DNA from: Pelagibacteraceae bacterium BACL5 MAG-120820-bin39
GTDB taxonomy: Bacteria > Pseudomonadota > Alphaproteobacteria > Pelagibacterales > Pelagibacteraceae
Assembly: GCA_001438335.1 (NCBI GenBank)
Contig: LIBV01000022.1
Span: 1 to 12,767, forward strand
Length of the DNA: 12,767 nt
Direction: 5' to 3'
Made by a program: the position numbers and the translations under genes. Below are positions 5,255-12,767 of the stretch, one piece after another; positions within the stretch are counted from its first letter, which is position 1, and each line of letters begins with the position of its first letter. Below the pieces are notes generated by a model that did not search any database, was not told the origin of the DNA, and saw only the letters and a list, made by a program, of their open reading frames with translations.

Positions 5255-7965
5255 GTAAGTCACAAATAAATCTTCCTAAAACTGCTTTTTCTATGAAAGC
5301 CAATTTACCTGTAAGAGAACCAGAAATTTTAGAATATTGGAAAAAAATTAATCTTTATCAAGAGTTAAGAAAATCTAGCAAAGGAAAAGAAAAATTCGTT
5401 CTTCATGATGGGCCCCCGTATGCTAATGGGAATATTCATATGGGCACTGCTTTAAATAAAATTTTAAAGGACATCATTGTAAAATTTCATCAGATGGACG
5501 ATAAGGATTCAATTTATGTACCTGGTTGGGATTGCCATGGTCTACCAATAGAATGGAAAATTGAAGAACAATATAAAAAAAACAAACAAAATAAAAATGA
5601 AGTACCAATTGTAGAATTTAGAAAAGAATGCAGAGCTTTTGCAGAAAAATGGATAGAGGTCCATAAGGAACAATTCAAAAGATTAGGAGTAATTGGAGAT
5701 TGGGAAAATTATTATTCTACAATGAGTTATGATGCGGAAGCACAAATTGTAAGAGAACTTGGAAAGTTTCTAAAAGAAGGAAGTTTATATAGAGGTTTTA
5801 AACCTGTATTATGGTCTACAGTTGAAAAAACAGCATTAGCAGATGCTGAGGTTGAGTATCATGATCACAAGTCTGATACCATCTATACATCTTTTCCAAT
5901 TAAAACTTCTAACTTAGACAACATAAAAGATAGCGAAATAATTATTTGGACAACTACTCCTTGGACAATTCCAGCTAATAAGGCTTTAGCTTATAACGAA
6001 AGTTTAGATTATCTATTAATCCAAATTCACGATGATGGAGATTTTAAAGACAAAAAAATTATTATCGCTGAAGCTTTATTAGATACAGTAATTAAGGAAT
6101 GTGAAATTAAAGAGTACTCAAATATAAAAAAATTTAAAGGAAAAGAATTTAAAGGGACTATTTGTAAACACCCTTTTTTTGAATTGGGCTATACTTATGA
6201 TGTCCCAATGTTAGAAGCAAGATTTGTAACAACTGAACAAGGTACAGGTATTGTGCATTGTGCACCAAGCCATGGTCCTGATGATTTTAATTTATGTTTA
6301 AATCATGGAATTAAAGCTATCGAAACAGTTGATGGAGATGGAAAATATACTGATAATGTTAAATTATTCGAAGGTCTTCATATATTTAAATCCAATCCAA
6401 TTGTTATTGAAAAATTAAAAGAACAGAAAAAATTATTATATAGCGGAAGTTTGGTTCATTCCTACCCACACTCATGGAGATCAAAAGCTCCATTAGTTCA
6501 TAGAGCTACTCCCCAATGGTTTATTTCAATGGAAAGTCATAAACTTAGAGATAAAGCTTTAAAAGCAATTGATGAAACTACATTTTATCCGAAAAAAGGA
6601 AAAGAAAGATTAAAAGCAATGATAGAAACACGCCCTGATTGGTGTGTTTCAAGACAGAGAGTTTGGGGCGTTCCGTTGCCAATATTTATTAATAAAAAAA
6701 CTAATGAAATATTAGTTGACGATGAAGTTAATGAAAATATAGCAAGCATATATGAAAAAGAGGGATCTGATTGTTGGTTTTCTGATGATCCGCAAAAATT
6801 TTTGGGAAAAAAATATAAAGCTGAAGATTTTGAAAAGTTAAGTGACATAGTAGAAGTTTGGTTCGATAGTGGTTCAACGCATTCATTCGTTCTAGAAAAA
6901 AGAGAAGATTTAAAATGGCCAGCATCAATGTATTTAGAAGGTTCAGATCAACATAGAGGGTGGTTTCATTCATCTTTATTAGAATCATGCGGCACAAGGG
7001 GAAGAGCCCCATTCGAGACTATCCTGTCCCATGGGTTTGTTGTGGATGGAAAAGGTCTTAAAATGTCGAAATCATTAGGGAATGTTATTGCACCAGAAGA
7101 TATATTGAAAAAATATGGTGCCGATATTTTAAGAATATGGGTTGCTTCATCTAATTATGCTGAAGATTTAAGAATAGATTATGGAATTCTAGAACAGCAT
7201 TCAGACTCCTATCGTAAAATTAGAAATACTTTTAGATATTTACTTGGAAATCTTAATGATAAATTTGAGGATATAAAATTTAGTGAAATTAAATTAAATG
7301 AACTTCCAGAATTAGAACAATTTATGTTGCATAAAATTTATACGTTAAATCAAAATTTTAATCATTATTTTAAAAATTATGATTTTCATAATCTTTATAA
7401 AGAACTTTTAAACTTTTGTACTGTAGATTTATCTGCCTTTTATTTTGATATTAGAAAAGATACATTATATTGTGATCCAATAGATTCTTCAAAAAGAAAA
7501 TCTACATTAATCTTATTAAATATTATTTTAGACTCATTATTAAAGTGGTTTGCCCCAATACTTTCATTCACAACTGAAGAAATTTTTAAACTTATTTCAC
7601 AAAATAAAAAAAGTATTCATTTACAAAAATTTTTAAATTTTCCTGAAATTTTTCAAAACAATAAGTTAAATTCTAAATGGGCTGAAATTTTAAAGATTAG
7701 AAATGAATGCAATATTAGTATTGAAGAAATAAGAGCCTCAAAAGAGATCGGCTCAAGTCTTGAAGCAAATTTAAAGATTTATTTAAACAAAAAATTTCAA
7801 GGGATTACTAATAATATAGATTTTGCTGAAATTTGCATCACATCCAATGCTGAAACAATTTATGATGAGGAGCAAGAAGTAAGAGTTAAGGCAATTAAAG
7901 CGACTGGAGAAAAATGTCCAGTTTGTTGGAAAATTAGTCAAATGCCTTGTATTCGTCACACATAA
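5251..7965 (+). CDS. ileS: Isoleucyl-tRNA synthetase
   Basis: Class I synthetase that charges tRNA-Ile and edits misactivated valine. At 904 residues it is slightly short for bacterial IleS (about 930-960). The ATP-binding HIGH signature appears as His63-Met-Gly-Thr66 after DGPPYANGNI. KMSKS is intact at 604-608. The editing domain is present, with the WTTTPWTIPAN strand near residue 235 and the GTGIVHCAPSHGPDDF segment near 331-346. The C-terminal zinc module is compact: Cys889, Cys892, Cys900 and His903, with the protein ending one residue later, instead of the usual longer module with two cysteine pairs. The start overlaps the ribF stop by 4 bp, and its stop shares one base with the lspA start. 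Confidence 0.98.
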   Translation: MSKSQINLPKTAFSMKANLPVREPEILEYWKKINLYQELRKSSKGKEKFVLHDGPPYANGNIHMGTALNKILKDIIVKFHQMDDKDSIYVPGWDCHGLPIEWKIEEQYKKNKQNKNEVPIVEFRKECRAFAEKWIEVHKEQFKRLGVIGDWENYYSTMSYDAEAQIVRELGKFLKEGSLYRGFKPVLWSTVEKTALADAEVEYHDHKSDTIYTSFPIKTSNLDNIKDSEIIIWTTTPWTIPANKALAYNESLDYLLIQIHDDGDFKDKKIIIAEALLDTVIKECEIKEYSNIKKFKGKEFKGTICKHPFFELGYTYDVPMLEARFVTTEQGTGIVHCAPSHGPDDFNLCLNHGIKAIETVDGDGKYTDNVKLFEGLHIFKSNPIVIEKLKEQKKLLYSGSLVHSYPHSWRSKAPLVHRATPQWFISMESHKLRDKALKAIDETTFYPKKGKERLKAMIETRPDWCVSRQRVWGVPLPIFINKKTNEILVDDEVNENIASIYEKEGSDCWFSDDPQKFLGKKYKAEDFEKLSDIVEVWFDSGSTHSFVLEKREDLKWPASMYLEGSDQHRGWFHSSLLESCGTRGRAPFETILSHGFVVDGKGLKMSKSLGNVIAPEDILKKYGADILRIWVASSNYAEDLRIDYGILEQHSDSYRKIRNTFRYLLGNLNDKFEDIKFSEIKLNELPELEQFMLHKIYTLNQNFNHYFKNYDFHNLYKELLNFCTVDLSAFYFDIRKDTLYCDPIDSSKRKSTLILLNIILDSLLKWFAPILSFTTEEIFKLISQNKKSIHLQKFLNFPEIFQNNKLNSKWAEILKIRNECNISIEEIRASKEIGSSLEANLKIYLNKKFQGITNNIDFAEICITSNAETIYDEEQEVRVKAIKATGEKCPVCWKISQMPCIRHT

Positions 7966-8465
7966 TGATTTTTACTTATTTAACAAAAAAATTTTATATA
8001 AATATTTTTACTGTATTTTTTATTTTTTTTTTAGACAGGATTTCAAAGTTATATGTAATTTATTTACATGATAAAAGATTTGGAGGAGATTTATTTTCTT
8101 CAGATTATTTAAATATCAATTTAATTTGGAATGAAGGTATCGCTTTTGGTTTATTTGCTTTTGAAGAAAGCGAATTTTATAATTTTCTAACATTATTCAT
8201 TTCATTAATCATATCAGTGATTATTTATATGGTAATTAAATCAAATGGACTAAAAAGGTTTGCTTTACTCATGATAATTGGAGGAGCTTTAGGAAATTTA
8301 TATGATAGGGTTGTTTTTTTAGCAGTTCCGGATTTCATAGATTTTCACATCGGAAATTTTCATTGGTTTACATTCAATATTGCAGATATATTTATTTCTG
8401 TAGGAGTGATTTTTATGATTTTATTAGAGTTTATTGATAATAATAAAGATAAAATAAATGAATAA
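7965..8465 (+). CDS. lspA: Lipoprotein signal peptidase (signal peptidase II)
   Basis: Inner-membrane aspartyl protease that removes signal peptides from diacylglyceryl-modified prolipoproteins. With the start at 7965 the protein has 166 residues. An in-frame ATG at 7947 would add six residues, but TAATG overlap with ileS fits the local pattern and gives the hydrophobic N-terminus directly. Family motifs: LDRISK near residues 23-28, WNEGIAFG at 55-62, GGALGNLYDR at 106-115 with catalytic Asp114, and FNIADI at 137-142 with catalytic Asp141. Four membrane segments are apparent. The next gene encodes a lipoprotein, a likely substrate. ileS-lspA adjacency is common in bacteria. Confidence 0.97.
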   Translation: MIFTYLTKKFYINIFTVFFIFFLDRISKLYVIYLHDKRFGGDLFSSDYLNINLIWNEGIAFGLFAFEESEFYNFLTLFISLIISVIIYMVIKSNGLKRFALLMIIGGALGNLYDRVVFLAVPDFIDFHIGNFHWFTFNIADIFISVGVIFMILLEFIDNNKDKINE

Positions 8466-8784
8466 AATAAAAACTACACTAATTATTTTTTCTTTAGCTT
8501 TTTTATTAGGCTGCCAATCATTGCAAAAATCTATTGCCCCAACAAAAAAAGCTGGTGGTGATGAATTTTTAGTAAAAAAAAAATCACCATTAGTAATGCC
8601 TCCAAGTTACAATGATCTCCCAGAGCCTAGTCAAAATCAAAGTCAAGATGCTGATAATTCACAAGATACAGATATTAAATCTTTAATTATAAATAAAAGT
8701 TCAGAAATAAAAAAACAAAATGATAGCACGAATTCTGTCAGTTCCTTAGAAAGTTTAATATTAAAAAAAATCAAGGATGAATGA
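8458..8784 (+). CDS. DUF3035 / BamF-like outer-membrane lipoprotein
   Basis: Small lipoprotein of 108 residues with a type II signal peptide: MNKIK, a hydrophobic stretch, then the lipobox LLGC with the lipidated Cys19. Just after the anchor comes DEFLVKKKSPLVMPPSY (residues 35-51), which resembles the DEF...PLxxPP signature of DUF3035 proteins, described in Alphaproteobacteria as BamF, an accessory lipoprotein of the outer-membrane beta-barrel assembly complex. The rest is Asn/Gln/Ser-rich, low complexity and probably unstructured, with a short C-terminal SLILKKI helix. It overlaps lspA by 8 bp and pgi by 4 bp. The lipoprotein call is secure; the BamF assignment rests on one short motif and on the lspA context. 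Confidence 0.82.
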   Translation: MNKIKTTLIIFSLAFLLGCQSLQKSIAPTKKAGGDEFLVKKKSPLVMPPSYNDLPEPSQNQSQDADNSQDTDIKSLIINKSSEIKKQNDSTNSVSSLESLILKKIKDE

Positions 8785-9932
8785 TAAGTAAAAATATTAT
8801 TTTAAAAAATTTTTATTCGTTAAAAAAAAATAAAAAAATAAAATTAGAATTAAAGAAAATTTTAAACTCTAAAAGTGAGATAATTAATTCTCTTAAAAAG
8901 GAATTTAAATTAAATTATGACTTACAAAATTTAAACATTAAAAAAAATTTTAATTTAAGAATAATTGGTGTTGGTGGTTCAATTTTAGGGGCAAAAGCTA
9001 TTTATAGTTTTTTAAGTAATACTATTAAAAAAAAAATTAGTTTTATTGATAACTTAGAAATTGATAATTTAAAGCAAACAAAAAAAAACTGCACAAATTT
9101 AATAATATCCAAATCAGGAAATACACTTGAAACCATTGTTAATTCGAATTTGTTAATAAAAAAAAATGATCAAAATATTTTTTTGACGGAACAAAAAGAA
9201 AATTATTTAAATTCATTAGCTCAAAAATTGAAATCAGAAGTTATCAGTCATAATAATTTTATTGGAGGCAGATATTCTGTGTTATCAGAAACCGGAATGC
9301 TCCCAGCTGAATTGATGGGCTTAAAAGTTAGTCAATTCAAACAACTAAATAATTTAGTTAAAAAACCAAATTTTTTAAATACTTTAGTTAATAATGTTTC
9401 ATCAACTTTACATTTTTTAAAAAAAAAGAAATTTAATTCCATTATCATAAATTATGATCCAAAATCTGAAGATTTACTTAAGTGGTATCAACAACTGATT
9501 GCTGAAAGTTTAGGAAAAAATAATAAAGGAATTTTACCAATTATATCGACTATGCCAAAAGATAACCATAGTGTAATGCAGCTGTTCCTAGATGGGTTTA
9601 AAAATAATTTCTTTACATTTTTTTTTGTAAATGAGTTTAAATCACCAAAAATTAATAATAATTCAATATTGTCATCTCATAAATTTCTTAAAAATAAAAA
9701 TTTAAATCAAATATTATTTGCTCAAAAAGTTGCAACTGAGCAAGTTTTTAAAGATAAAAATATACCCTTTAGAAGTTTTCAAGTTATGAAAAGAGATGAA
9801 AAATCTTTAGGAGAGTTATTTTGTTTTTTTATATTAGAAACGATATTGTTAGCCAAAGTTCTAAAGATCAATCCTTATGATCAGCCCGCAGTTGAATTGA
9901 TTAAAATAGAAACAAAAAAAAAATTGGTTTAA
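8781..9932 (+). CDS. pgi: Glucose-6-phosphate isomerase (short form)
   Basis: Interconverts glucose 6-phosphate and fructose 6-phosphate in the cytosol. The protein has 383 residues, clearly shorter than E. coli Pgi (about 550) and shorter than typical Gram-positive forms (about 450). The SIS-fold core is nevertheless complete: GVGGSILGAKA near residues 63-72, the sugar-phosphate loop SGNT at 112-115, GGRYSVLSETG at 162-172 with catalytic Arg164, Glu242 in QQLIAESLGK, His263 in DNHSVMQL, and Lys375 in PYDQPAVELIK. The missing length is in the N-terminal region and peripheral helices. The start overlaps the preceding lipoprotein gene (ATGA). Last gene of the string, convergent with rsmD with a 4-bp overlap. 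Extremely A+T-rich. Confidence 0.95.
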   Translation: MISKNIILKNFYSLKKNKKIKLELKKILNSKSEIINSLKKEFKLNYDLQNLNIKKNFNLRIIGVGGSILGAKAIYSFLSNTIKKKISFIDNLEIDNLKQTKKNCTNLIISKSGNTLETIVNSNLLIKKNDQNIFLTEQKENYLNSLAQKLKSEVISHNNFIGGRYSVLSETGMLPAELMGLKVSQFKQLNNLVKKPNFLNTLVNNVSSTLHFLKKKKFNSIIINYDPKSEDLLKWYQQLIAESLGKNNKGILPIISTMPKDNHSVMQLFLDGFKNNFFTFFFVNEFKSPKINNNSILSSHKFLKNKNLNQILFAQKVATEQVFKDKNIPFRSFQVMKRDEKSLGELFCFFILETILLAKVLKINPYDQPAVELIKIETKKKLV

Positions 9933-10489
9933 ATTTTAGCAAAAATAATTTTTGCAATCCCATATTTTTTTTCTTCGACTACTTTTAATTTTTCTGGAAG
10001 TTTATCAATTTCATTTTTATGTCTGTGAATTATTATTAGTCCATTTTTATTTAATATATTTTGATCAATTATTTTATTGATAATTTCAAAGATTTTTTTT
10101 TCTTTATAAGGTGGGTCTAAAAAAATAATATCAAATTTCTTTTTAAATGAATTAAAATCAAAATTATTTAGTATGTCCTTTTCTAAGATTTCATAATTAT
10201 TAATTAATTTTAAATTTTTTAAGTTTTTATTAAGAATTACTAATACTTCTTTATAGTTTTCTACAAAAGTAACAAATCTAGCACCTCTAGATAAACATTC
10301 TAAACCAAAAGAACCTACTCCTGAGAATAAATCTAAAATAAGTGAATTTTCAATTTTGACAGAGAGCTTATTAGAATGATGAATGATATTAAAAATTGAC
10401 TCTTTTACTAAATCTTTAAGGGGCCGAGTTTTATTATCGTTTGGTTGAATTATTTTTTTTCCTCGAAAAATACCAGCAATAATTCTCAT
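9929..10489 (-). CDS. rsmD: 16S rRNA (guanine-966-N2)-methyltransferase RsmD
   Basis: Methylates G966 (E. coli numbering) in the small-subunit rRNA using S-adenosylmethionine. The 186 residues match the family. The N-terminus MRIIAGIFRGKKI and the TRPLKDLVKESIFNII segment (21-36) are family hallmarks. SAM motif I is LDLFSGVGSFGLE at 52-64, and the catalytic motif IV is Asp125-Pro-Pro-Tyr128. Its start shares one base with the purD stop (TAATG), so it is probably translated by coupling from a purD-rsmD transcript. Its stop codon overlaps the pgi stop on the other strand; no terminator is visible between them. Confidence 0.95.
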   Translation of the reverse strand: MRIIAGIFRGKKIIQPNDNKTRPLKDLVKESIFNIIHHSNKLSVKIENSLILDLFSGVGSFGLECLSRGARFVTFVENYKEVLVILNKNLKNLKLINNYEILEKDILNNFDFNSFKKKFDIIFLDPPYKEKKIFEIINKIIDQNILNKNGLIIIHRHKNEIDKLPEKLKVVEEKKYGIAKIIFAKI

Positions 10490-11751
10490 TAATTAATTAC
10501 TTTAAATCCAATATCTTTTCTATGAAAACCGCTAGTCCAATTTAATTTATTAATATTTTTATGTATAGTTTTTCTAGCACTTAGAAAGTTATTAGATACA
10601 GTCACAAAATTTAAGACTCTGCCACCAGTAGCATAAACTTCTTTTTTGTCTATTGATGTGCCAGCATGAAATAAATAATCATTTTTATTTATTTTTAGTT
10701 TTTCTAAATTATTTATCTTAATATTTTTTTTAAAAGTATCAGGATACCCTTTGGAACAAAGGACTACGCATAAACTTTTTTTATTATTCCAACTAATTTT
10801 TAATTTATGTAATTTTTTGTCACAACATGCCATTATAACATCTAATAAATCATTCTTTAATTTAGGAAGTATTGTCTGGCACTCTGGATCGCCCATTCTT
10901 ACATTATATTCAACTAGATAAGGATTATTATTAACTATCATTAATCCTGCGTATAAAAATCCTTTATATATTGACCCTAATTTACCCAAACCTTTGATAG
11001 TAGGTTTAATTATTTGATTAATAATTTTTTTTTCTAAATTTTTATTGATCAATCTTGATGGTGAATAAGCTCCCATACCTCCAGTATTTTTTCCATTATC
11101 ACCTTCTTTTACCCTTTTGTGATCTTGAGCAGTCTCAAAACTTTTTATAGTTTTTCCATCACTAATTATAAAATAACTCATCTCTTCCCCGTTAAGAAAT
11201 TCTTCCACTAACACATTTTTAGCTTTACCAAACTTGCCTCCAAAAATTTCTTTAACAGATTTAATTGCTTCATATTTATTTTTACAAATATATACCCCTT
11301 TGCCTGAAGCTAGATTGTCAGCTTTGATAACTAAAGGATACTTTGTACTTAACAAAAATTTTTTAGATTTATTTAAATTATTAAAAATCTTAAAATTTGC
11401 AGTTGGGATATTATATTTCTTACATAATTTTTTTGTAAATATTTTAGAGCCTTCAAGCTTTGATGATTTTTTATTCGGCCCAAATACTTTAATCTCATTA
11501 TTTTCCAAATAATCCACAAGTCCTTCAACCAAAGGTTTTTCTGGCCCAACAATTACCAAATCAACTTTATTTTTTTTTATAAAATTCTTAATTTCTAAAT
11601 GATTATTAATGTCTAAGTTTACATTTTCAGAAATTGAGGAAGTACCCGCATTACCTGGAATACAATAAATTTTCTTTATTTTTTTTGATTTGCTTAAAAA
11701 ATGACAAATAGCATGTTCTCTACCGCCACTTCCAATAATACTAACTTTCAT
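10489..11751 (-). CDS. purD: Phosphoribosylamine-glycine ligase (GAR synthetase)
   Basis: ATP-grasp enzyme for the second step of purine synthesis, joining phosphoribosylamine and glycine. The 420 residues are normal for the family. Visible motifs: GSGGREHA at 7-14, VGPEKPLVEGL at 68-78, the ATP-binding KADNLASGKGV at 143-153, GGMGAYSP at 224-231, and the metal-binding VRMGDPECQ near 284-292. First gene of a purD-rsmD pair. Only 21 bp separate its start from the divergent DUF2093 gene, and no clear Shine-Dalgarno site is present, so its promoter must reach into that neighbour and the leader must be very short or absent. Confidence 0.97.
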   Translation of the reverse strand: MKVSIIGSGGREHAICHFLSKSKKIKKIYCIPGNAGTSSISENVNLDINNHLEIKNFIKKNKVDLVIVGPEKPLVEGLVDYLENNEIKVFGPNKKSSKLEGSKIFTKKLCKKYNIPTANFKIFNNLNKSKKFLLSTKYPLVIKADNLASGKGVYICKNKYEAIKSVKEIFGGKFGKAKNVLVEEFLNGEEMSYFIISDGKTIKSFETAQDHKRVKEGDNGKNTGGMGAYSPSRLINKNLEKKIINQIIKPTIKGLGKLGSIYKGFLYAGLMIVNNNPYLVEYNVRMGDPECQTILPKLKNDLLDVIMACCDKKLHKLKISWNNKKSLCVVLCSKGYPDTFKKNIKINNLEKLKINKNDYLFHAGTSIDKKEVYATGGRVLNFVTVSNNFLSARKTIHKNINKLNWTSGFHRKDIGFKVIN

Positions 11752-11772
11752 ATATAAATATATAGACTAAAA
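11752..11772. promoter_or_regulatory. 21-bp divergent intergenic region between purD and the DUF2093 gene
   Basis: The gap is almost pure A+T (ATATAAATATATAG) and offers -10-like TATA boxes in both directions. For the plus strand, TTCCAA at 11728-11733 followed after 17 bases by TATAAA is a possible but weak pair. Any -35 elements must lie in coding DNA. Supported by position and composition only. Confidence 0.4.
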
Positions 11773-11967
11773 ATGAAAAAAAAATTAGCTAAATTAAAAT
11801 ATTTGCCAAACAATTTTAAAATTGAGGAATCTGGCGACTATGTAATATGTGCGGTTTCTGGTAAAATTATTAATTTAGACCAGCTTAATTATTGGAACGT
11901 TGATTTGCAGGAACCTTACTATTCTTACAAAGAAGCTTTCAAAAAAAAAGAACTATCGAGCAAATAG
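11773..11967 (+). CDS. DUF2093 family small protein
   Basis: A 64-residue protein of unknown function. The conserved pattern of the alphaproteobacterial DUF2093 family is recognisable: AKLKYLPNNFKI at 6-17, then GDYVICAVSGKII at 21-33, LDQLNYWNVDLQEPY at 35-49. There is one cysteine (Cys26) and no signal peptide or membrane segment, so it is probably cytosolic. It is transcribed away from purD and converges with the acyltransferase gene, whose stop lies seven bases further on. It is short, but the family match and clean fit between neighbours make it a real gene. Confidence 0.85.
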   Translation: MKKKLAKLKYLPNNFKIEESGDYVICAVSGKIINLDQLNYWNVDLQEPYYSYKEAFKKKELSSK

Positions 11968-11976
11968 TATTTTGCT
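11959..11976. terminator. Weak possible bidirectional terminator between convergent genes
   Basis: AGCAAA (11959-11964) and TTTGCT (11971-11976) form a 6-bp stem with a six-base loop that spans the two convergent stop codons. The stem is short and A+T-rich and lacks a strong U tract on either side, so termination is uncertain. Confidence 0.3.
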
Positions 11977-12767
11977 ATTTCCATCTATTATGAGACCAAA
12001 TCCATTGTTCAGGTTTTGTCAGTATCATTTTTTCAAGTATGGAGTTTAATTTTTGAGTAATGTCTTTCTCTGAAGTATCTTTTGTAAATTTAATTGGATC
12101 ATAAAAGGTTATTTTAAATTTAGTACCTTCAAATCTTTCAATAAAAACTGGTACCACATCATAGCCATATTTTTTTACAAGTTGAGCTGGTATTGTTGTT
12201 GTAAAGGCATACTGATTAAAAAATTTTGATTTTATTCCTTCTGTAACTCTTTGGTCAATCATCAAAGCTGTTGAAAAACCATCTTTGTTTAATTTTATAA
12301 TTTTTCTTAATCCACTGACACCTTTTTTAATCTGGAATTTACAAATATGCTTAGTTCTAATTTTTTCCATCAACACATTTAAAAATTTATTGTTTAATGG
12401 TCTATAAATTGCAGATAGCTTTAAACCTAGTTTTTCTATAGTCATTGCCATAAGTTCGAAGTTACTAAAATGTCCAGATATAAATATTACTGGTTTATTT
12501 TTTTTTTTAATATTTTTTAAAATTTCCTGCCCCTTGATGGTTATATGTGAAGAAAAATATTCATTTCTTAATTTTTTTATAAATATGTATTCAGCAAATA
12601 TTCTTCCATAATTATCCCACATCTTGTTGGTGATATTTTTAATTTGCACTTCATCTATATTCGGCAAAGCTTTTTTTATATTTGTTTGAATAATTTTTTT
12701 GGACCTAAATAAAGGACCAATAAATTGAAATAATTTTCCACCTAAATAAGATGAATTATTTAATCCA
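11975..12767 (-). CDS. Lipid A lauroyl acyltransferase family protein (HtrB/LpxL-like), 5' end outside the window
   Basis: Inner-membrane acyltransferase of the LpxL/LpxM (HtrB/MsbB) family, which adds a secondary acyl chain to lipid A; other acyl acceptors are possible. Visible are 263 residues. The frame stays open to the right edge, so the TTG at 12665-12667 is an internal leucine, not the start. The upstream part (GLNNSSYLGGKLFQFIGPLF, then NIKKALPNIDE) looks like the family N-terminus, so few residues should be missing. The catalytic HX4E motif is His-Phe-Ser-Asn-Phe-Glu at 12455-12472 (visible residues 99-104). ALMIDQRV further on matches the conserved DQ segment. The C-terminus PEQWIWSHNRWK is typical of the family. 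The last base of the window is an incomplete codon. Confidence 0.9.
   Translation of the reverse strand, partial: GLNNSSYLGGKLFQFIGPLFRSKKIIQTNIKKALPNIDEVQIKNITNKMWDNYGRIFAEYIFIKKLRNEYFSSHITIKGQEILKNIKKKNKPVIFISGHFSNFELMAMTIEKLGLKLSAIYRPLNNKFLNVLMEKIRTKHICKFQIKKGVSGLRKIIKLNKDGFSTALMIDQRVTEGIKSKFFNQYAFTTTIPAQLVKKYGYDVVPVFIERFEGTKFKITFYDPIKFTKDTSEKDITQKLNSILEKMILTKPEQWIWSHNRWK

Noticed and set aside
6585..7012. Minus-strand open frames inside ileS
   Set aside because: Shadow frames opposite conserved IleS coding sequence; no family features.
7915..7990. Frameshift truncating the ileS 3' end
   Set aside because: No remnant of a longer zinc module is seen in other frames and the stop is joined directly to a good lspA start.
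9990..10230. Long A/T homopolymer-rich stretches as regulatory repeats
   Set aside because: They encode Lys/Asn/Phe-rich protein in an A+T-rich genome and need no other explanation.
12665..12667. TTG start codon for the acyltransferase gene
   Set aside because: The frame is open to the window edge and the upstream residues look like the family's N-terminal region, so this is an internal leucine.

Overview
The window looks like a piece of a SAR11-type alphaproteobacterial chromosome (Pelagibacterales, 'Candidatus Pelagibacter' or a close relative). The evidence is the very low G+C, strong Lys/Asn/Ile bias, short core enzymes, almost no intergenic DNA, and family content with an alphaproteobacterial flavour (a DUF3035/BamF-like lipoprotein after lspA, DUF2093, a HAD-IIA protein beside ribF). 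This placement is by eye. No rRNA, tRNA, CRISPR array, transposase or integrase was seen.

Left part (1-3510): a secreted serine hydrolase of the beta-lactamase/esterase superfamily (207-1334, +) lies between two direct copies of the groEL 3' end. Bases 1-75 are a decayed copy of the last four groEL codons, the 3' UTR hairpin and the start of the terminator. The intact copy is at 1349-1427. The hydrolase gene therefore sits in a duplication or insertion scar downstream of groEL. groES-groEL (minus strand, 1416-3385) follows, with strong ribosome binding sites, a good match to an alphaproteobacterial heat-shock (RpoH) promoter, and a clear intrinsic terminator that touches the hydrolase stop codon.

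Middle part (3510-9932, +): an apparent operon in which every gene overlaps the next: HAD-IIA hydrolase, ribF (FMN/FAD synthesis), ileS, lspA (lipoprotein signal peptidase), a BamF-like lipoprotein that would be an LspA substrate, and pgi. Right part, minus strand: rsmD and purD, with rsmD overlapping the pgi stop. Between 3510 and 11751 there is not one noncoding base across eight genes.

Right end (11752-12767): a 21-bp divergent gap, a 64-aa DUF2093 protein (+), and the 3' portion of a lipid A lauroyl-acyltransferase-family gene (-) that runs off the right edge.

Most of the window is conserved housekeeping. The least explained part is the groEL-tail duplication around the serine hydrolase, together with the repeat-rich leader of that gene. 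The HAD protein next to ribF, which lacks the second motif-I aspartate, is the best candidate for an unassigned enzymatic function.
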